The notes: generated by a model from the letters alone, not told the origin. A DNA stretch of 64,000 nucleotides from Baylisascaris procyonis (GCA_037389465.1 JAZARR010000201.1:1302001-1366000), one strand, 5' to 3'; numbered from the stretch's first letter, positions 25,634 to 39,466 are shown. Translations and numbers: made by a program.

Positions 25634-28600
25634 ATGGGTCTGTTCATTGTTCTAGCTATTGTATATTTTATAATTGGCATTATCGTCGCCCAACCGCAAA
25701 TGTCCGAGCAATGTAAAGCGGCAAGCCTCGCTTGTGAGGAGGACACTGATTGCGTACATCGTCTAGCCGTTCTTCAATCAACATGGTAATTTTTCATACC
25801 CAATATAATAGTTAGTCTCTATACCATACTACCTACCATATTTATACCATATACCATACTGGATGAGGTTGATGCATGACGTCATCTGATCTAACAACGA
25901 GAGAGAGGGTTTATTTATAGGCATCGTTGAGACTTTGCGTTAACGTCTATCCGCATAATGCGCACCCTTACTGTACGCATCGTATAACTCCTCCTTCCGC
26001 TATCAGAATTCCACCGTACTACAAAGATTTACTTGCACAACTGAACAGTCATAAAAAGTTGGATTCAGGGCAAGAAGTAGGATAATTCATTTATATTCAT
26101 TGTGTCATTTTTAGGCTATTAACAGTAAGGAGGAGGTGTTTAATGTAAGAGACAAGAAATTATTTTTATTTATTCAAAAGGTACTTAAAAAACTTCAACA
26201 CGTTTGATATAGGATTATTGTTGATTAAAATATGATTTTTAATCAGTGATAATAAAAATTAAAAAATTAGCATCTTTAAATTTGAACTTCAGAAATATGA
26301 AGTTTTTTCCTTTATCTCTATCTCTTTTACGATATGAAACAAATACTGATCTTATCATTTAACAGATACTGTTAACTGCTGATCATAGTAGTTAACAATT
26401 ATGCACAAAAACCGTCCTCAATAAATACTGAAAAGAGAGTGAAAATTATTTCCACGAGGATCACTAACCGAAAATAAAATTGCAACTACGAGGTTATGCA
26501 TCGTTAAAACAACAAATTAAGGTCAATTCATTCATCGCTACGCAACTATACATGAAAATATTTCATTCGTATGTGAGTTGCTCATCTATAATGCCGTATA
26601 TTTTGATACTTTCGAAATATTTAACATATAATTTTTCAATGAGCAACAAGTGAGAATTAAATTAAATTTTTCAAAATCTCGAGATAAGTGATGCTGTCAT
26701 GATGCATCAGGAGCACTAGAAAGTCGAAACAAAAAAAAGTGCATTATAGTGTTGAATTTTTCTGAGAAAAAATTCAAGCCAAGGTTTTCTGAAAATAATA
26801 ATATTGGTGATCGCATTCGACGACGTGGCAGTTCCACGAGAAAGCTTGGAGATGAAGTAGCCCTTACTAAATCCTTCTAGTCCCGGGCGATAAAGATCGT
26901 GGCATTTGTCATCGGATCAAATTATATCACAACCGAATTTTTGCATATTTAAGAGATCTTCTCTCCTACTTCAACTCCATTGTTGCATTAAATGAAAGCA
27001 GTAAAGGTGATCCGACACAAGTTGTGATTTTATTTCCACTTTAAACTGATAGAAGATAATTTTCCCATATACTTTCATTATTAACGCTAAAACAGATCAC
27101 TTCTTTATATCGCAGATATAGCTTGGGGATTGTATTGTTCTTTGTAAATGACCGTGCATCACCATATTGAGTAGATAGAATCGTTTCGTATTGTACAAAA
27201 CTGGAATATTGAAGAGTAAAAGCGCATTATTGAATACATTATTTATCAACCTTTTCTTACATTTTTCTACTCTTCTATTCTGTCGATTTCTGTAGCTTTT
27301 AGTTGTTTTTTTTTTTAATATCGTTTTAAAAAAAGAGGCATTCGATTGCTCAATTCTTTAGAATTTTCTTGCATTCCTTTAAATTTTCTCATTTTTCATG
27401 CAGTTTAGTAGATTTGCATTCATATAAATAATGTACTCAATTAGATTACAAAATACGTTATGGTGAATGTTTTCTTATTCATTGACCATTTATGCAATCG
27501 GTTGGTTAAATAGCAAAAAGCGCATATCGTGCCAGTCGGTTTGGCACCATTTTTCACTTTTTTTTCGTTCGCCTTTTACAACTGATTGCTATTCATTAGA
27601 AGTTCATATTTGAATAGGATATCTCAAATAAATGAATTTTTGTCGTAGAAAGAGAGTGTTTTATTTGCGATTTTACGCTTTCGGTTTATTTAAAGCATGT
27701 TTCACGGTAAACAAAACGAGAGTGTAAATAAGGAGGACAATAGCGATGGTTTGTCGAAATCGATAAGAGTGAATACGTGAAAGTGACAGTTGCTAATCGC
27801 ATAAAATCGAAACTATTACATATTGAACGCATTTTATTCTTAATTGTCTAGATGGATATTCCTATATGTTTTTATATATATCTATATAAAATTACAATTA
27901 AAAACTCGAAGTGATACAACAATCCTTCAAATGAAAGTTTGATAGAATGTAGACTCGTCGATTTTGAATGCTGATTTAATCTTTAAATTTTTATTACCTT
28001 AATAAATCATTAAAATTTTGGTAATCAATAAGTGAGTAGTAAATAAAGGATTCATATAAAATAGACTTATACTATATCATTTTTATTTTCTTCATTATTG
28101 TTACCGTAGGATGCTTAATGACCTTCGAATGGTGGAGAATATCTCAGATGAAATTCAGCATATTCAAGTAGGCAGCGTCGAGTATTCAACACATCTCTTC
28201 TTCATTTAACAATGAAAAAAATCTTTTTGACCATATGAGAGTCTATAAAACGTGAGAACCCAATAGAGAGAAACAACGCAGTTAAGATGCTCATACTTCC
28301 ATAAAACTTCTTCTTTCAAGGCCATTTTTTTCTTTTATTGATAAAACTTGGGCTTTTTATTAGATTTTTTCCCCATCTCATCCGTATGAAAGATTTACCA
28401 AAATACGTTAATTTATGCGTATAGGAGAGCACATTGTGCAAATTGTAAGGGTAGAGATATAGACAGAGGGCTGTGCAACTGTATGCAAGTAATGAAGCGT
28501 TATATGTACAGACGGCAATTTTTACAGCTTAATAGTAAAAAAAAAACAATAGCACCTTAGATTGCTAGGCCAATTTTGAATAACTGAAAATTCTTCAGCA

Positions 28601-31600
28601 AACCTTGTTAGCGCATTCAAAAAAAAAAAACAAAAAAAAACACAATCGCAATGTTCTTCTTTTTTTTTATTCTTTGTTCTTATTTGTCAAAATTTTTTCC
28701 CTTTTTCTTTTCAATTCATTTATTCGTCTCTATTTATCGATCTTTATTTATCTAATTATCAAATTTATCTCCATTTCATTTTAAGAATCATTCGTATCTA
28801 TTAAACAATATTAGCTCATTTAAAGATTTGCATTCATAATTTTGCTTCAACAATATCGTCGACGCAAAATTCTTTACTCTATGTTGTGCATAGCGCCTAC
28901 GGCTGTCAGCATCAGGCTAAGCCCACATTCAAATTGCTTATATTTGAATAAACTAATATTCAATGGTGTTTAGTAGAATAGAAGAAATTTAGTCTCTATT
29001 CAAATTTAATGAACAATTCTGCGATTTAACGCCTCTCAATAACGATTCGAAACCGGCTTATTTCAATGTCAAATTCGATGATGTGCAAAGCGTTGCACAA
29101 ATTTTCCTTCTATTTATTTCATTACGTCAATATTTGACGATCGTGTTGAGAGCGCTTTTAATTGTCTCACAAAACAACAACCACTCAATGCCATCTCATA
29201 CACATCCAGTTTTACTAATTATGTAGAGTCGATAAAATTCGGATTTTCACAAAGCAAAATTAGCATTGAAGCGAGATCGGGCATTTCTAAGCTCCTCGGA
29301 GCTTGTGATTATACATAAGCTCCGTTGAAAAAAAAAAAGAAATCTTTTAGTGGCCACTTTATTCGGTCGATACGCAGAAATGAATTTTCATTTCTATTGA
29401 ACATTAGCAATAAAATAAGAAATAATTCAGCGATAGATTTATTCAATAGTATCATAATAAATATCAAAACCGAGTATTTGTCTCAAAGTGAATATTTGAG
29501 GAGTGGATCCGTTACGTTGGTGACACTTCAACATTTTGGTCATCATTTGCCGTAGACGTTCTTTTCTGTACAATAGAAGAGAGAGCAGCTGTATTTCTAT
29601 TGTACGCTAACTGGCAGATGTTGTTTTATTTATCGATGATGCACTAAATAGCTGACTATCGCTTGATTGATCTTTGAATAAACTACTAAAATTGATCGAT
29701 TATTTATTTTACAAAATTTTGGAACAAATCTGCTTTTTCGTATTGAAAAAAGTTGAACGTTAACTTCAGACTTTAGGAATATAGTCGGATTTTGTATGCA
29801 AATTTTCTTCGTATAAGAAAGATTTCTTAATGAATTATAACTATCGAGAAATGACCCCATGTATATTGACTAAGTAATTTGCGTTTCACGACTGAGAGAT
29901 TTGCGTACCAGCAAGGGTTTTACAACGTCGGCTATGGGTTTCCTAGTTCCCAATGGAAAGGTTTCATCGGAGAGTCTGGGGAGCAGGGTTGGGATGGGGA
30001 GTGGAAAAGAAGGTGGAGAGGTAAGAAGGGAAGGTGACAAGGGGAATGTGTGATATAGAAAACTGACGTTAGCGAGCAGTAAACTGACGCTAGACGACGA
30101 ATAGTAAACAGTATTCGAATGGTTTTGTTCGGCGTTTCACATTCAACATAAGTAAACAACGTCGATCACTATACGGTGTGCTTTCATTGTTTTCTAGTTG
30201 ACCGTTTATCGGCGATTTTCACTTCTTATAGAGAGGATGAAATCACTCGTTTCATATTGCGTTCATTTATTTACATCTGGTTTTTTCTCATCCAGCAGAG
30301 AAATGCTCTTCTCTTGTCTTTTGTAGTACAAATACCGTAGTTTCTTCATTTAAAAACCCTAAGCATTCTGATTTCTGCAGCTTTAGAAGGTTGGCGTACT
30401 TTCTAGGCGAAGGGAAAGGGGTGGAAAAGAGGTGACTGGAAAGATTGGTGTTTACGGTGAGGTGGGAAGTGGAAGGGGTCTTGTAAATGTTGGAGAGAGG
30501 GTTATTAAAAGAGATCCATTTATATTAAGAAGTACGATGTTTCTTTGAACTCGATCATACTGCTGTATCGATTTGACCTTTGCGTTTTTTCCTTACCATC
30601 AGCCCGGCTTAAAGTTAGACCGTTGTTCGCTGATCTGTCATCATAATTCTGGGCAATTAGCTGGATGAATCATTCAACGAACATTAAATGGTCGAATTTT
30701 ATGCTCTTTTATTTTATAATTGCATCAAAAAATTCACCAATATGCATCGATTAAATTTCGAGATTTCAAGCATTCCAGAGATGAGTTAACAAAACACGTG
30801 AATTTTCTATTCCTCGATGATGTCCTTTTCTCTGAGGTCAAAGATCATCATACCATCTTTTAGTCGATTCAAATGGGTTTGAATTTCGTAAATGGAATTG
30901 TTCTCGAAGATTCTATTGAAATACTATACGATGAATTATTGAGATACATAATGAAATGAATTGCACATCATTTTAATTCTTATCGGCTGCACCATTTATA
31001 TTTTCTGCCTTACTTCTTATGCAGCTTTATTCTAACTGCTACTCAATATTTGGCTTATAAAATAGTAATTACTTTTCACCAATCTTTAAACATTTATGAG
31101 TACGATAGGTTTAAATTTAAAAAAAAAGCAAAGAAAAATCACACAGAAGTGTTTGATGTCCTCATCTATTGAACCGAATGAAATGATAGCATTTCTTAGA
31201 CTTAAGGAGGAAGAAGGTTAGCATGTGAATATTGAATATGTGGATTTGAAGTTTAAGTAATTCAGGAATTTTTTCCTTTATTTATATCCAGTTGTTCGAT
31301 CTGAGGCAATGTAGTAAAAATCATCAATATAAGTTCTTCATTTTTTAATTCCTAAGCGACTATTAAAAGCACAATTATTTCCAGCGTAACAAACACATGT
31401 CAACCACAATGTCGCAACGCAGTGCTGAATCTCTATCAAAATCGTTTGGGACGAACACTTCTACGCACGGATGCATCCTGTATTCCTGGTAGACATGAGT
31501 TGGAGATGTGCCATTTACTCGTCAATAGAAGCCCTGTGCACTGCAACCTCGCGAAGTTGGCATGTGAAGCTGATTTGCAAGTGAGTTATTTCATGTTTTA

Positions 31601-34600
31601 TTTGAATATTGCTAAGAAACATCATTGAATTATTGAAGTATCTCAAGATGCCCTTTTGAAGTTTCATATTCGGTCGTTTGAATTAGATCCAGGTGGACAC
31701 GATCGACATTAAGACCGCATTTGGTCAACATTCACATTCGAATATAAACTTCTAGGTGAATGAGAATTAGAAACAGGTCATTTCGCTTATAGGTTTTTTA
31801 CTCTGAAAATTTTCACCCTAGAGAGAGAGGAGGGGATTGCCGATATATATTTTATACACTCAGGAAAATTTGTAACTGTTGAAGCGTTCTCGATATCAAA
31901 CAATAAGGAAATGATATACATTGTGGGACACGTGAACATTGATCATTAAAGAGTAATATCGCAACAGCTCATTGATCTTTATTGATATTAAAACGCATAG
32001 TACAATCACAGAAACGCAACATAAACACAACAACACATTGATCCAAGCTAGCAAAGCATTTATAAAACATCAGATCGCAACATCTAGCAGCAGCGGCCAA
32101 TCCATTCTGCTGTGGTCGGTTGCCCTGCGGCTTGACGGACGAACATGTGCTCAATTCCTCTCTGCTTGAACCCTTTCTTTTTCAGCTTTAATTTTGCTTC
32201 GCTCGTAGAATTAATATGGGTATGAGGTTATGTTCGCTACTGTTTTCTGCAATGAACGTAACCCGATACGCCGATGCAGAGAAAATTTGAGAAGTCCATG
32301 GCGCGTCTGGTGATGGAAATTTGTGAACATTGTTGGGGATGGTGATCATAGTCGATGCAGCTGGCAGCAATGTTGCTATGGCCGGTAGTGGGTCGGCTGG
32401 TGGCCGACCTGCTGGCGACGTGGGTCTTTATTACTCAGAGTTTCCTTCCTCTAGCCTTTCTTCTTCCACGATGTACCTACAAGGCAGTAGTGGCTGCGAT
32501 CTTTTTCTGCGCAGTCACTGCTGCCTTGTCAGTACTTCGCTCGCCGTGACACGAAACTGTCTTTGAGTATTGTAACTATTTTTTAAGTGATGGCGTGCCA
32601 CCGCCAACCTCCAACTACGCCCTGTTGGATTTCGTTGCCAGACTACGCGCGGCTGCTTATTCCATACATTCGCAACTAACCGTCGTGCTGATGGTCATTC
32701 CCCTATTCGCAACCTGGGAAAGTGTCCGATGGCTCCTAGTTGAGCACATTGGAGTAGACCTACACCATGAATATATTAAGGAAGATATGAGATGATGAGA
32801 AGTCCATCGAATGAAACATCGAAATTATTATCAACTATAGAATCAGTCATAAATAGATGCACATTTTGCAGTAATATTTTTATGCAATGCAATAATTCTG
32901 CGTAAATAAATGCAATAAATTATGTATATTTTAGAGGATTGTAGTTGAAAATTGCCTAAACTACTTTAATTAGCATATTTCTATGATTCTCATTAAGTGA
33001 TGATAAACTCTTCTCATTAAATAGAGTGATAATCAGATAAAGGTTTTTATACAAATAATTTATAAGCTTCCTAATAAATTACTTCATGGAATATTTAAAG
33101 TTTTTTTTATTGGCGGAAGAAATTTTTTTGGAAATTGTGGCATCTTCCACTCATCTCCTTTTGTCCCTTTCTTCATCCACATTCCAATTCTTCCTCCTTT
33201 GAACTCTCGCATTACTTTTGTATGCATACATCAGTAGATCTTTTTGTTTGAATAAGCGAAACTACGATGGTTGCTGAGAAGAGCAAATGCCTCGTAAATC
33301 TACTTGAATTCCGTGAAGATTATGAGATGATGATCGAAACTTTTAGATGGTCTAAGAGGGTTTCATAAAGTTATTCCATTACTTGCTGTTGTATCTTTTG
33401 CGCTCGTTAGCGTTCTGATGATTGTACTATTGTTAACGAAATGGTTGGTTGAGAAATGAAAACAGATAGCAGCGAGTGGTTTCGATCCACCGACCTCTGG
33501 GTTATGGGCCCAGCACGCTTCCACTGCGCCACGCTGCTCCCGTATGTGGTTGCGGGTCATTCCTCCTTAGCATCCTATGCGGCTCAGGATTAGAAATCCC
33601 ACAGTAATTTTCCCAAATTGCTGAGCGATATTGATTTGTGGATTTGATAAGCTATTAATCAAAAATGGAATGACGAAAATGTTTCCATTGTCTATGTGAA
33701 AAAAAGGAGTACGAGAGAAAATATTCTATACGTTTTGCAGTAACTTTCTTTTCCCTTTTGAGCCTTCATAATAAACCCCTCATCCCCTCTCCCTTCTTCC
33801 ACACTTGGAAATTGTGATTACTTCATTATATTTATCAACATTGTACTAAAGAAAGTAAGTATTGATTAGTTGTAAAATAAAACATGAACAGATTTCGCTG
33901 TTAGATTGGAAAAGATGCATAAAGACGATGAAATAAACGTTAGATCTATTCGAAAGATCAGAGAGTAGAAATTGGGAAAGCAAGAAATAACAGTATTTAT
34001 AAAGATTACAGTCATTCTGCAAGATACATTTTTTTGAAGAGTGATTTAAAATGTTTGTCATAGCTACGCAGCGTCATCAAAAATGAGTGGCATCTACGCA
34101 TTTGTTAATGAGGGTGTTCGAATATATAGCGTTCTATCAGTTTTCTATTTTACCGCAAAGGGAGCATGACTTGTTGCGTGATAACGGTTATCAGTAGTAG
34201 GCAAACATGAACAAATTATTTCTGGATATCTGCGTAGTTCTTGATCCTTTCATAGACGCCATCCGAGCAGAGAAAATGCCGAAACTGATGGTAGGCGACT
34301 CCGGAGTCGATTCCACATAAAACTTATCTATGTTTTATTCAATTTTCTTCAACCTCTTTATTTATTTATTTATTTATTTCAACGTCTTAAAGTGGGACCT
34401 TTTTTACTTGGTAAGAAGTGATTGATTAATCGCTTTATTTTGGAGTCGTTTTGTTTCTTCAACAGTCACTAAAGAGGAAGAAAGGGAAGGGGATGGGTGA
34501 GGAGGAAGTAACGGCTAGATTTTTGAAAAATTTTTATTAATAGCGTTTAGCGAGAGAAACCATCAGAATTGATTGCATAGGTTGCATAGTGATGGGTTTT

Positions 34601-34808
34601 TTGTGCCGTATTTGCCACTCACCAAACAAACGTTCGTTTGCCTCTTTTTGCATTGCCTCTTCCCTATCCTCAGTTGCTCTTCCACTTACCTCTTCACGGT
34701 AACTTTACTAGTGATTATAATAGTTTTAAGTTAGTGTATTTCTCTCATATTTGCTTAGAAACTTGGCCCTTCACCTTCCTCTTGCTTTTCTCCCTTGTCT
34801 AAAATTTG

Positions 34809-34869
<61 letters not shown>

Positions 34870-36659
34870 AACGAGTAACCTACAGGTATGAGTTGAAGTT
34901 TTTTAATAGTTTTGTTTCCTCTCACCACAGACTTCAGTTTCGTTTGTGTAAGTTCTTATCCGTATCGGGAATGGAATTGCGCAAAATTATTCATTTATAC
35001 TTCGGTAGTAAATCCACGAATTTGCCTCTTTCGAAGCCGATTTTTGCAGTGAGATAAAATTTGTTGGTCGAGTAAGGGGAGGGATAGAGGGGTTTTGTTT
35101 ATATATAAGCAATTATTTTTCTTTAGTGTACACTGAGGCTATTACAACGTTTAAAATGAACATTGTAAAAACTTATAAAGTTTACATCAAAAGGGAATGC
35201 CTTCTGTAGTGAGATAAAATATACTTTAGATTTGAAGACTTTTTCAACGATTTTGATGGATTACCGATCGTTTTGAATAGTAAAATAAAAATAATATTTT
35301 TAAATCTGCTTATTCATTTCGTTTTATTTGCGTGACACGATCAATGTTTCATCTTTTTTTATATATGACTCATATTATTGACATTGAAAATGCGTTCGAA
35401 CATATGAAATTTAAAAAAAAATTGGGTACTTTATTGGAACAGATATGAGAAAACGAGAATTTTAAATGCAAAAAAAAAAACCGTCTTTTTAGAAGAGAAG
35501 GGGAGGGAAGAAAGAAGGGTATAGGGGAGGAAGTGTCCTTTTTGAGGAAGGTTTTATTTTTTGTTATTTTCAAAAAAAATTCACTAGATATTTAATGAAA
35601 TATATTACGATGTTGTCACCGCAGATGTTCTCTGTGATTAAATGACTTTCTTGTATCGACTCAACATCGGTCACCTACTCTCTCTCAGCATTTTCACTCG
35701 TCAGTAAATGCCTTTCTTATGCCAACATTTTCAATTATCACCTCCATATTTGATGTTAATTCTTTTCTGTTCGAATGTGATGAAAGCAGATTTTAAAATA
35801 TTATTTTTTATTATTATTTTACCATTCAGAACGATCGATAATCCATCAATATCGTTGAAAAAGTTTCAGTATCTAAATTATATTTCATATTTCTATAGAA
35901 ACAACCTTTTTTATGTATATTTTAAAATTTTTCATCATTATCCATATTTTAACACTGTAATGGACTCGGTGTATACTGAAGGGAAATAAGTGCTTATACG
36001 CAGCTAAAACCCCTTTCCCTATCCCCTTATCATATCAGCAAATTTTATCTCACTGCAAAAGGCATATGAAAATTACATCTGTTGGCTAGTTATGATTGGA
36101 GTCTGTAATGGGGCGGCATGTTTTTTTTTTGTAGTTTTATTTGATAATAATACGGTGATTTCATGTTATGTTGATTATTTGAATTTCAGTAGGGTAATGA
36201 TGAAGTTATAACATGCAAACGTGCAAATGTAATGATAACACATATGTGTGCCAGTGCAATGATAATGATATATAAAGGGATATATAGCCACATTGATAAC
36301 GATGAACAGTAGAATGTTTATAGATAGATAAGGAAAGCTGCAAAGCAGTGAGATATTTTCATGTTGGTTTTACGTTTTTTTCTAAAATTATGCTTTCATC
36401 CCATTGATTAACATAGAACACATATTCAAATCTAACATAGCCTCAGGGCTTATAACGTTTCCGGTTTAGTGAGGATGAAACTTTTAGAAAAAAGCAGCAG
36501 ATGTTGCAGAAATTCCGCTCATAGCTGTGAAAGCGTAAAAAACGATTTATCAACTCAGCGGTCGCTCTAGCTTTGTTATTAATCAAATCTTCCTATTGCA
36601 TTGATATCATCTAATTAAAGTAAGTTTATCAGGGCCTACATTGTTCCCACACCTAATTG

Positions 36660-36739
<80 letters not shown>

Positions 36740-38341
36740 TATATTGGGGAAAGGAATTGCAACGGACTGCAACGTCTAACATGGGATGGGATCGCCAACG
36801 TCACATTGCATTTATTTCATGCCTGCAATAGTGGTGGACAAAAATTTCTTTTTTATGTTTATGACACATTTTTGAAGCGATGATCTGCTATTTCGCGCAC
36901 GTACGCAACACATATACCCGATATACGCGTATGCGATCGTCGCCTCTGAAGATGTGTTGATTTGTGTGAGCATTAATCTCAATACGTGCGCATATTTTGC
37001 TCCATATGCGCTCCGATGGAGTCATTATTCTTGTATCATTCGCCTAGTATTCTATTTGATAATTGTATTCCTTTGCAAAGCAATAGAAATATGAAAATAT
37101 TCGATGGTATTATTTGAATGCAAATTGTTTACTCAAACACGCGTTTAGGGGTGCAAATTAATGTTTGAACAGGTTTAAAGCATTCGCTTACAACATTCAA
37201 TGCTTTCTGCCGCATTTTTAGGCATTCTTGCTACCAGTCAATCATAACTGGTTTTTGCAAGCAACGTGATTCACTTAGAGGCTGAAATTTCTCTAAAACG
37301 GTCGGTTTAGTCATCTCTTCGTTTCTCACCATTTTCATATTTGATTTCACTACATAGTTAGCAGTTATAGTTTGAATAAAGGTGAATACTAGCTGCCACC
37401 CGTTAGCAACGATTAATAAAACATCTAGGTACTCGCCTTAACTAGATGTTCTTAACCACAAAGTTTTTATGTGTTTGTAATGTAAAACTATATCCGCAAG
37501 GTATGCCATTTGTTTGTAAATACTATTACTTATATAATAATATCATTTGTTTTTTTTAAATTTATTGTGCAGATGATTTAAAATGCAATCGTTCATAGTT
37601 GCTAACTGTTTCATTATAATCTTTGAAATTCAACGATGCATTCAAATATCATTTATAAACACTAAGCTGTAAGTGATAAGTGCCGGGTAAAGGAGAGAGG
37701 TGAACGAGAGAAATGTGACGATTGAGGTGGAAAAGAAAAATATAATCACTACTATATATTTTATTTGAGTAGAAATAAACTTTTAAGTAAATTTTTATGC
37801 ATAAAATTCCATTTTGAATATTTCCAATCCTATTCTATCAACAACCATATGAAATTGGGACTCAAAATGAACGTTAGGATTAAAAGCAATCTTCCATCTT
37901 ATTGATTGACAAGATCATCTGTTCTTGATAGAATAGAACTCTGGATTTAAAAAAAAAGTAGTGGCGACTAAAGTCAACACGCTATTTTATATCACGTGAT
38001 TGCAAAAATAAAAATGGTTAATGAAAATAAAATTTGCAGTGCAACGCAAAGTGGGAGGTATTCGTATCGGAGTGTGAAGCGGATGCAACGCACGCTCAAT
38101 GCAATAAGAAGTGTCGTGATCGTCTAGCACAGACATTCGCAACAAAGCAGGGTGCTGCACTTGCACAGTGCACATGCACCGCTCGTGACGATAAACTCTG
38201 TGAGAACCTCAAAAACGTCGTTCTACGTGCTTGCACTACGGTAAGTGGCAGACTTGTTTCCAGGCACGAAAAGAAGAAGCGGGGGGAGGGGGAGGGGAAG
38301 GGCGGGGGCATTGCCCTATCAGTGATATGATTTGATAATTT

Positions 38342-38404
<63 letters not shown>

Positions 38405-38891
38405 ATAAATTATCAAAGCATATCATTGTTTATTACCATTTTTTAGAAGTGTAGTATGAATGGTAATTAGCAAGGTCATGCATTTTATGAATATATCGCT
38501 TTATTTATTTTAATCTTATCTCTTTTATGTAGTTGATTATGTATTTCTTAAGTGATATTCACCAGTATTGAAAATCAATTAGTCTTCTTCTTGATTTAAC
38601 TCTTAAACATAGCTCCGCCTAAATAGCCAGTTGACTCACATCCCCCATCTTCCCAGTCACATCGAGATTGAACACATCTCAGCTTTACCTCGATCACAAC
38701 AGTTTATCTTGCAGCCGGCTGTTCAAGTAGTAACACCAATGGATAACTCAATAATCGAGCATGCTCCGAGTGTAACTGTTTCACCGAACGATTCGACAGG
38801 ATCCGCCACGTTACCGGTTATGCCGCACTTTATTGCATTCGCTTCGCTATGTGTTCTGCTTCTATTCAGATGGTCATTGTCCATTTATTGA
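25634..38891 (+). CDS. phg-1: GAS1/GFR-alpha-type GPI-anchored surface protein (PHG-1-like)
   Basis: Four exons with matching phases, 25634-25785, 31385-31580, 38040-38240 and 38613-38891, encode 275 residues. Residues 1-19 (MGLFIVLAIVYFIIGIIVA) form a signal peptide. Residues 27 to about 183 carry two Cys-rich GDNF/GAS1 repeats: CKAASLAC, DTDC and C51/C56/C60 in the first; CNAKWEVFVSEC, CNKKC, CTC and LCENLKNVVLRAC in the second. The second closely matches the GAS1 pattern. Exon 4 is a Cys-poor stalk ending in a hydrophobic tail (about 253-275) with no cytoplasmic tail, as expected for GPI attachment. Vertebrate GAS1 is a surface Hedgehog co-receptor and growth-arrest protein. Nematode GAS1 homologues (PHG-1/PHAS-1) are known; their ligand is not inferable here. 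Introns 1 (5.6 kb) and 2 (6.5 kb) are very long. Splice sites are strong: TTTCCAG, ATTTGCAG and ACG|GTAAGT. Confidence 0.88.
25786..31384 (+). other. Intron 1 of the GAS1 homologue
   Basis: A 5.6-kb intron from TG|GTAATT to TTTCCAG|C. It is AT-rich with poly-A/T tracts (for example near 28620-28670). No exon pair, RNA gene or mobile element was recognised in it. ORFs at 29325, 29630 (minus) and 29932 (minus) look like chance frames. Confidence 0.6.
32355..32795 (+). CDS. Possible nested gene: 126-residue polytopic membrane protein
   Basis: Two plausible exons, 32355-32527 and 32588-32795, are joined by a 60-bp intron (CCTT|GTCAGT ... TTTTTTAAG|T). They read in phase to give 126 residues. The sequence is GC-richer than its surroundings and strongly hydrophobic: residues about 4-35 (LLWPVVGRLVADLLATW), 44-58 (AVVAAIFFCAVTAA) and 87-105 (TVVLMVIPLFATW) look like membrane segments. 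It ends in a charged tail (HHEYIKEDMR). AATAAA signals follow at 32905 and 32914. It lies inside intron 2 of the GAS1 homologue on the same strand. The start is uncertain: TAG precedes ATG 32355 by three bases, so ATG or an upstream splice is possible. No family is recognised, and a pseudogene or alternative exon remains possible. Confidence 0.45.
33467..33538 (-). tRNA. tRNA-iMet-CAT: Initiator tRNA-Met (CAT)
   Basis: The minus strand gives a 72-nt cloverleaf. The acceptor stem AGCAGCG/CGCTGCT is perfect and begins with the A1-U72 pair typical of eukaryotic initiators. The B-box region reads GGATCGAAACC, with A replacing T in the T loop, as in initiator tRNA. The anticodon CAT is at 33506-33504 in the loop GGGCCCATAACCC. 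The sequence closely matches the conserved eukaryotic initiator tRNA. A TTTT run follows at 33462-33459, a pol III terminator. No intron and no encoded CCA. It lies antisense within intron 2 of the GAS1 homologue. Confidence 0.95.
34362..34380. repeat. (TTTA)n tetranucleotide tract
   Basis: A short run of 'ttta' units in intron 2 of the GAS1 homologue. Confidence 0.85.
34811..34865. repeat. (TA)n microsatellite, about 54 bp
   Basis: An uninterrupted TA run in intron 2 of the GAS1 homologue. It is a simple repeat, prone to length change and assembly error. Confidence 0.95.
36662..36735. repeat. (TA)n microsatellite, about 74 bp
   Basis: An uninterrupted TA run in intron 2 of the GAS1 homologue, upstream of exon 3. 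Confidence 0.95.
38323..38425. repeat. Long palindrome: (TA)n core with inverted arms
   Basis: A TA run (38346-38401) is bounded by near-perfect inverted arms of about 27 bp. The left arm begins 'tgatatgatttgataattta'. The reverse complement of the right arm begins 'tgatatgctttgataattta'. They differ by one mismatch and one indel. The whole 103 bp can form a hairpin or cruciform. It lies in the 372-bp intron between exons 3 and 4 of the GAS1 homologue. Confidence 0.9.
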
Positions 38892-38952
38892 CCGCAGTCT
38901 AAACGACTATTAAATTTTATATACGACACTTTTCTATAGCTGGCCTATCTGA

Positions 38953-38962
38953 AATAAATAAA
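38953..38962 (+). terminator. Overlapping AATAAATAAA poly(A) signals of the GAS1 homologue
   Basis: Two overlapping AATAAA hexamers lie about 60 bases after the TGA at 38889-38891, a normal distance for 3' end formation. Confidence 0.75.
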
Positions 38963-39448
38963 CACACAGACAACTTTCGAACCATCCTCAAATTTATTGG
39001 CGACTTAAGAGGTTCTAAATGACCCCCCCCCCCGAAATTCACTTTCATGGCCACGGCAACAAAATTTATCGGATACTAGTTTTCTTGCAGTTTCTGAATG
39101 ATTATTTTTCTCGAAATAACCGGTGGAATAGCTTATGTTCGGTTATTTAACGACCGTAGTAGTGATTCTATATTGTTATTAATATTCATTATATAGGTGA
39201 ATTGCCTTATCATTGAATGAAATTTTTAAAAAATCTAGGTCGGAAATCAATGTAAATAAGAGATGTCATCGATTTATTACTTTTTAAAAGAATATATTCA
39301 ATTAGTGTTTCCTTCTAATATTTTCGCAATCAACAAAGTGGTTGTATTTTATGATCTACTGTATATTTTGAATCGCTTTGAGAGGATAATTAAGTCCTAT
39401 AGAATATATATCTCAATTGTGATATGGGATTTAGATATGTGAATAAGA

Positions 39449-39466
39449 GAGAGAGAGAGAGAGAGG
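39449..39466. repeat. (GA)n microsatellite
   Basis: A short run of nine GA units in the convergent intergenic region. Confidence 0.85.
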
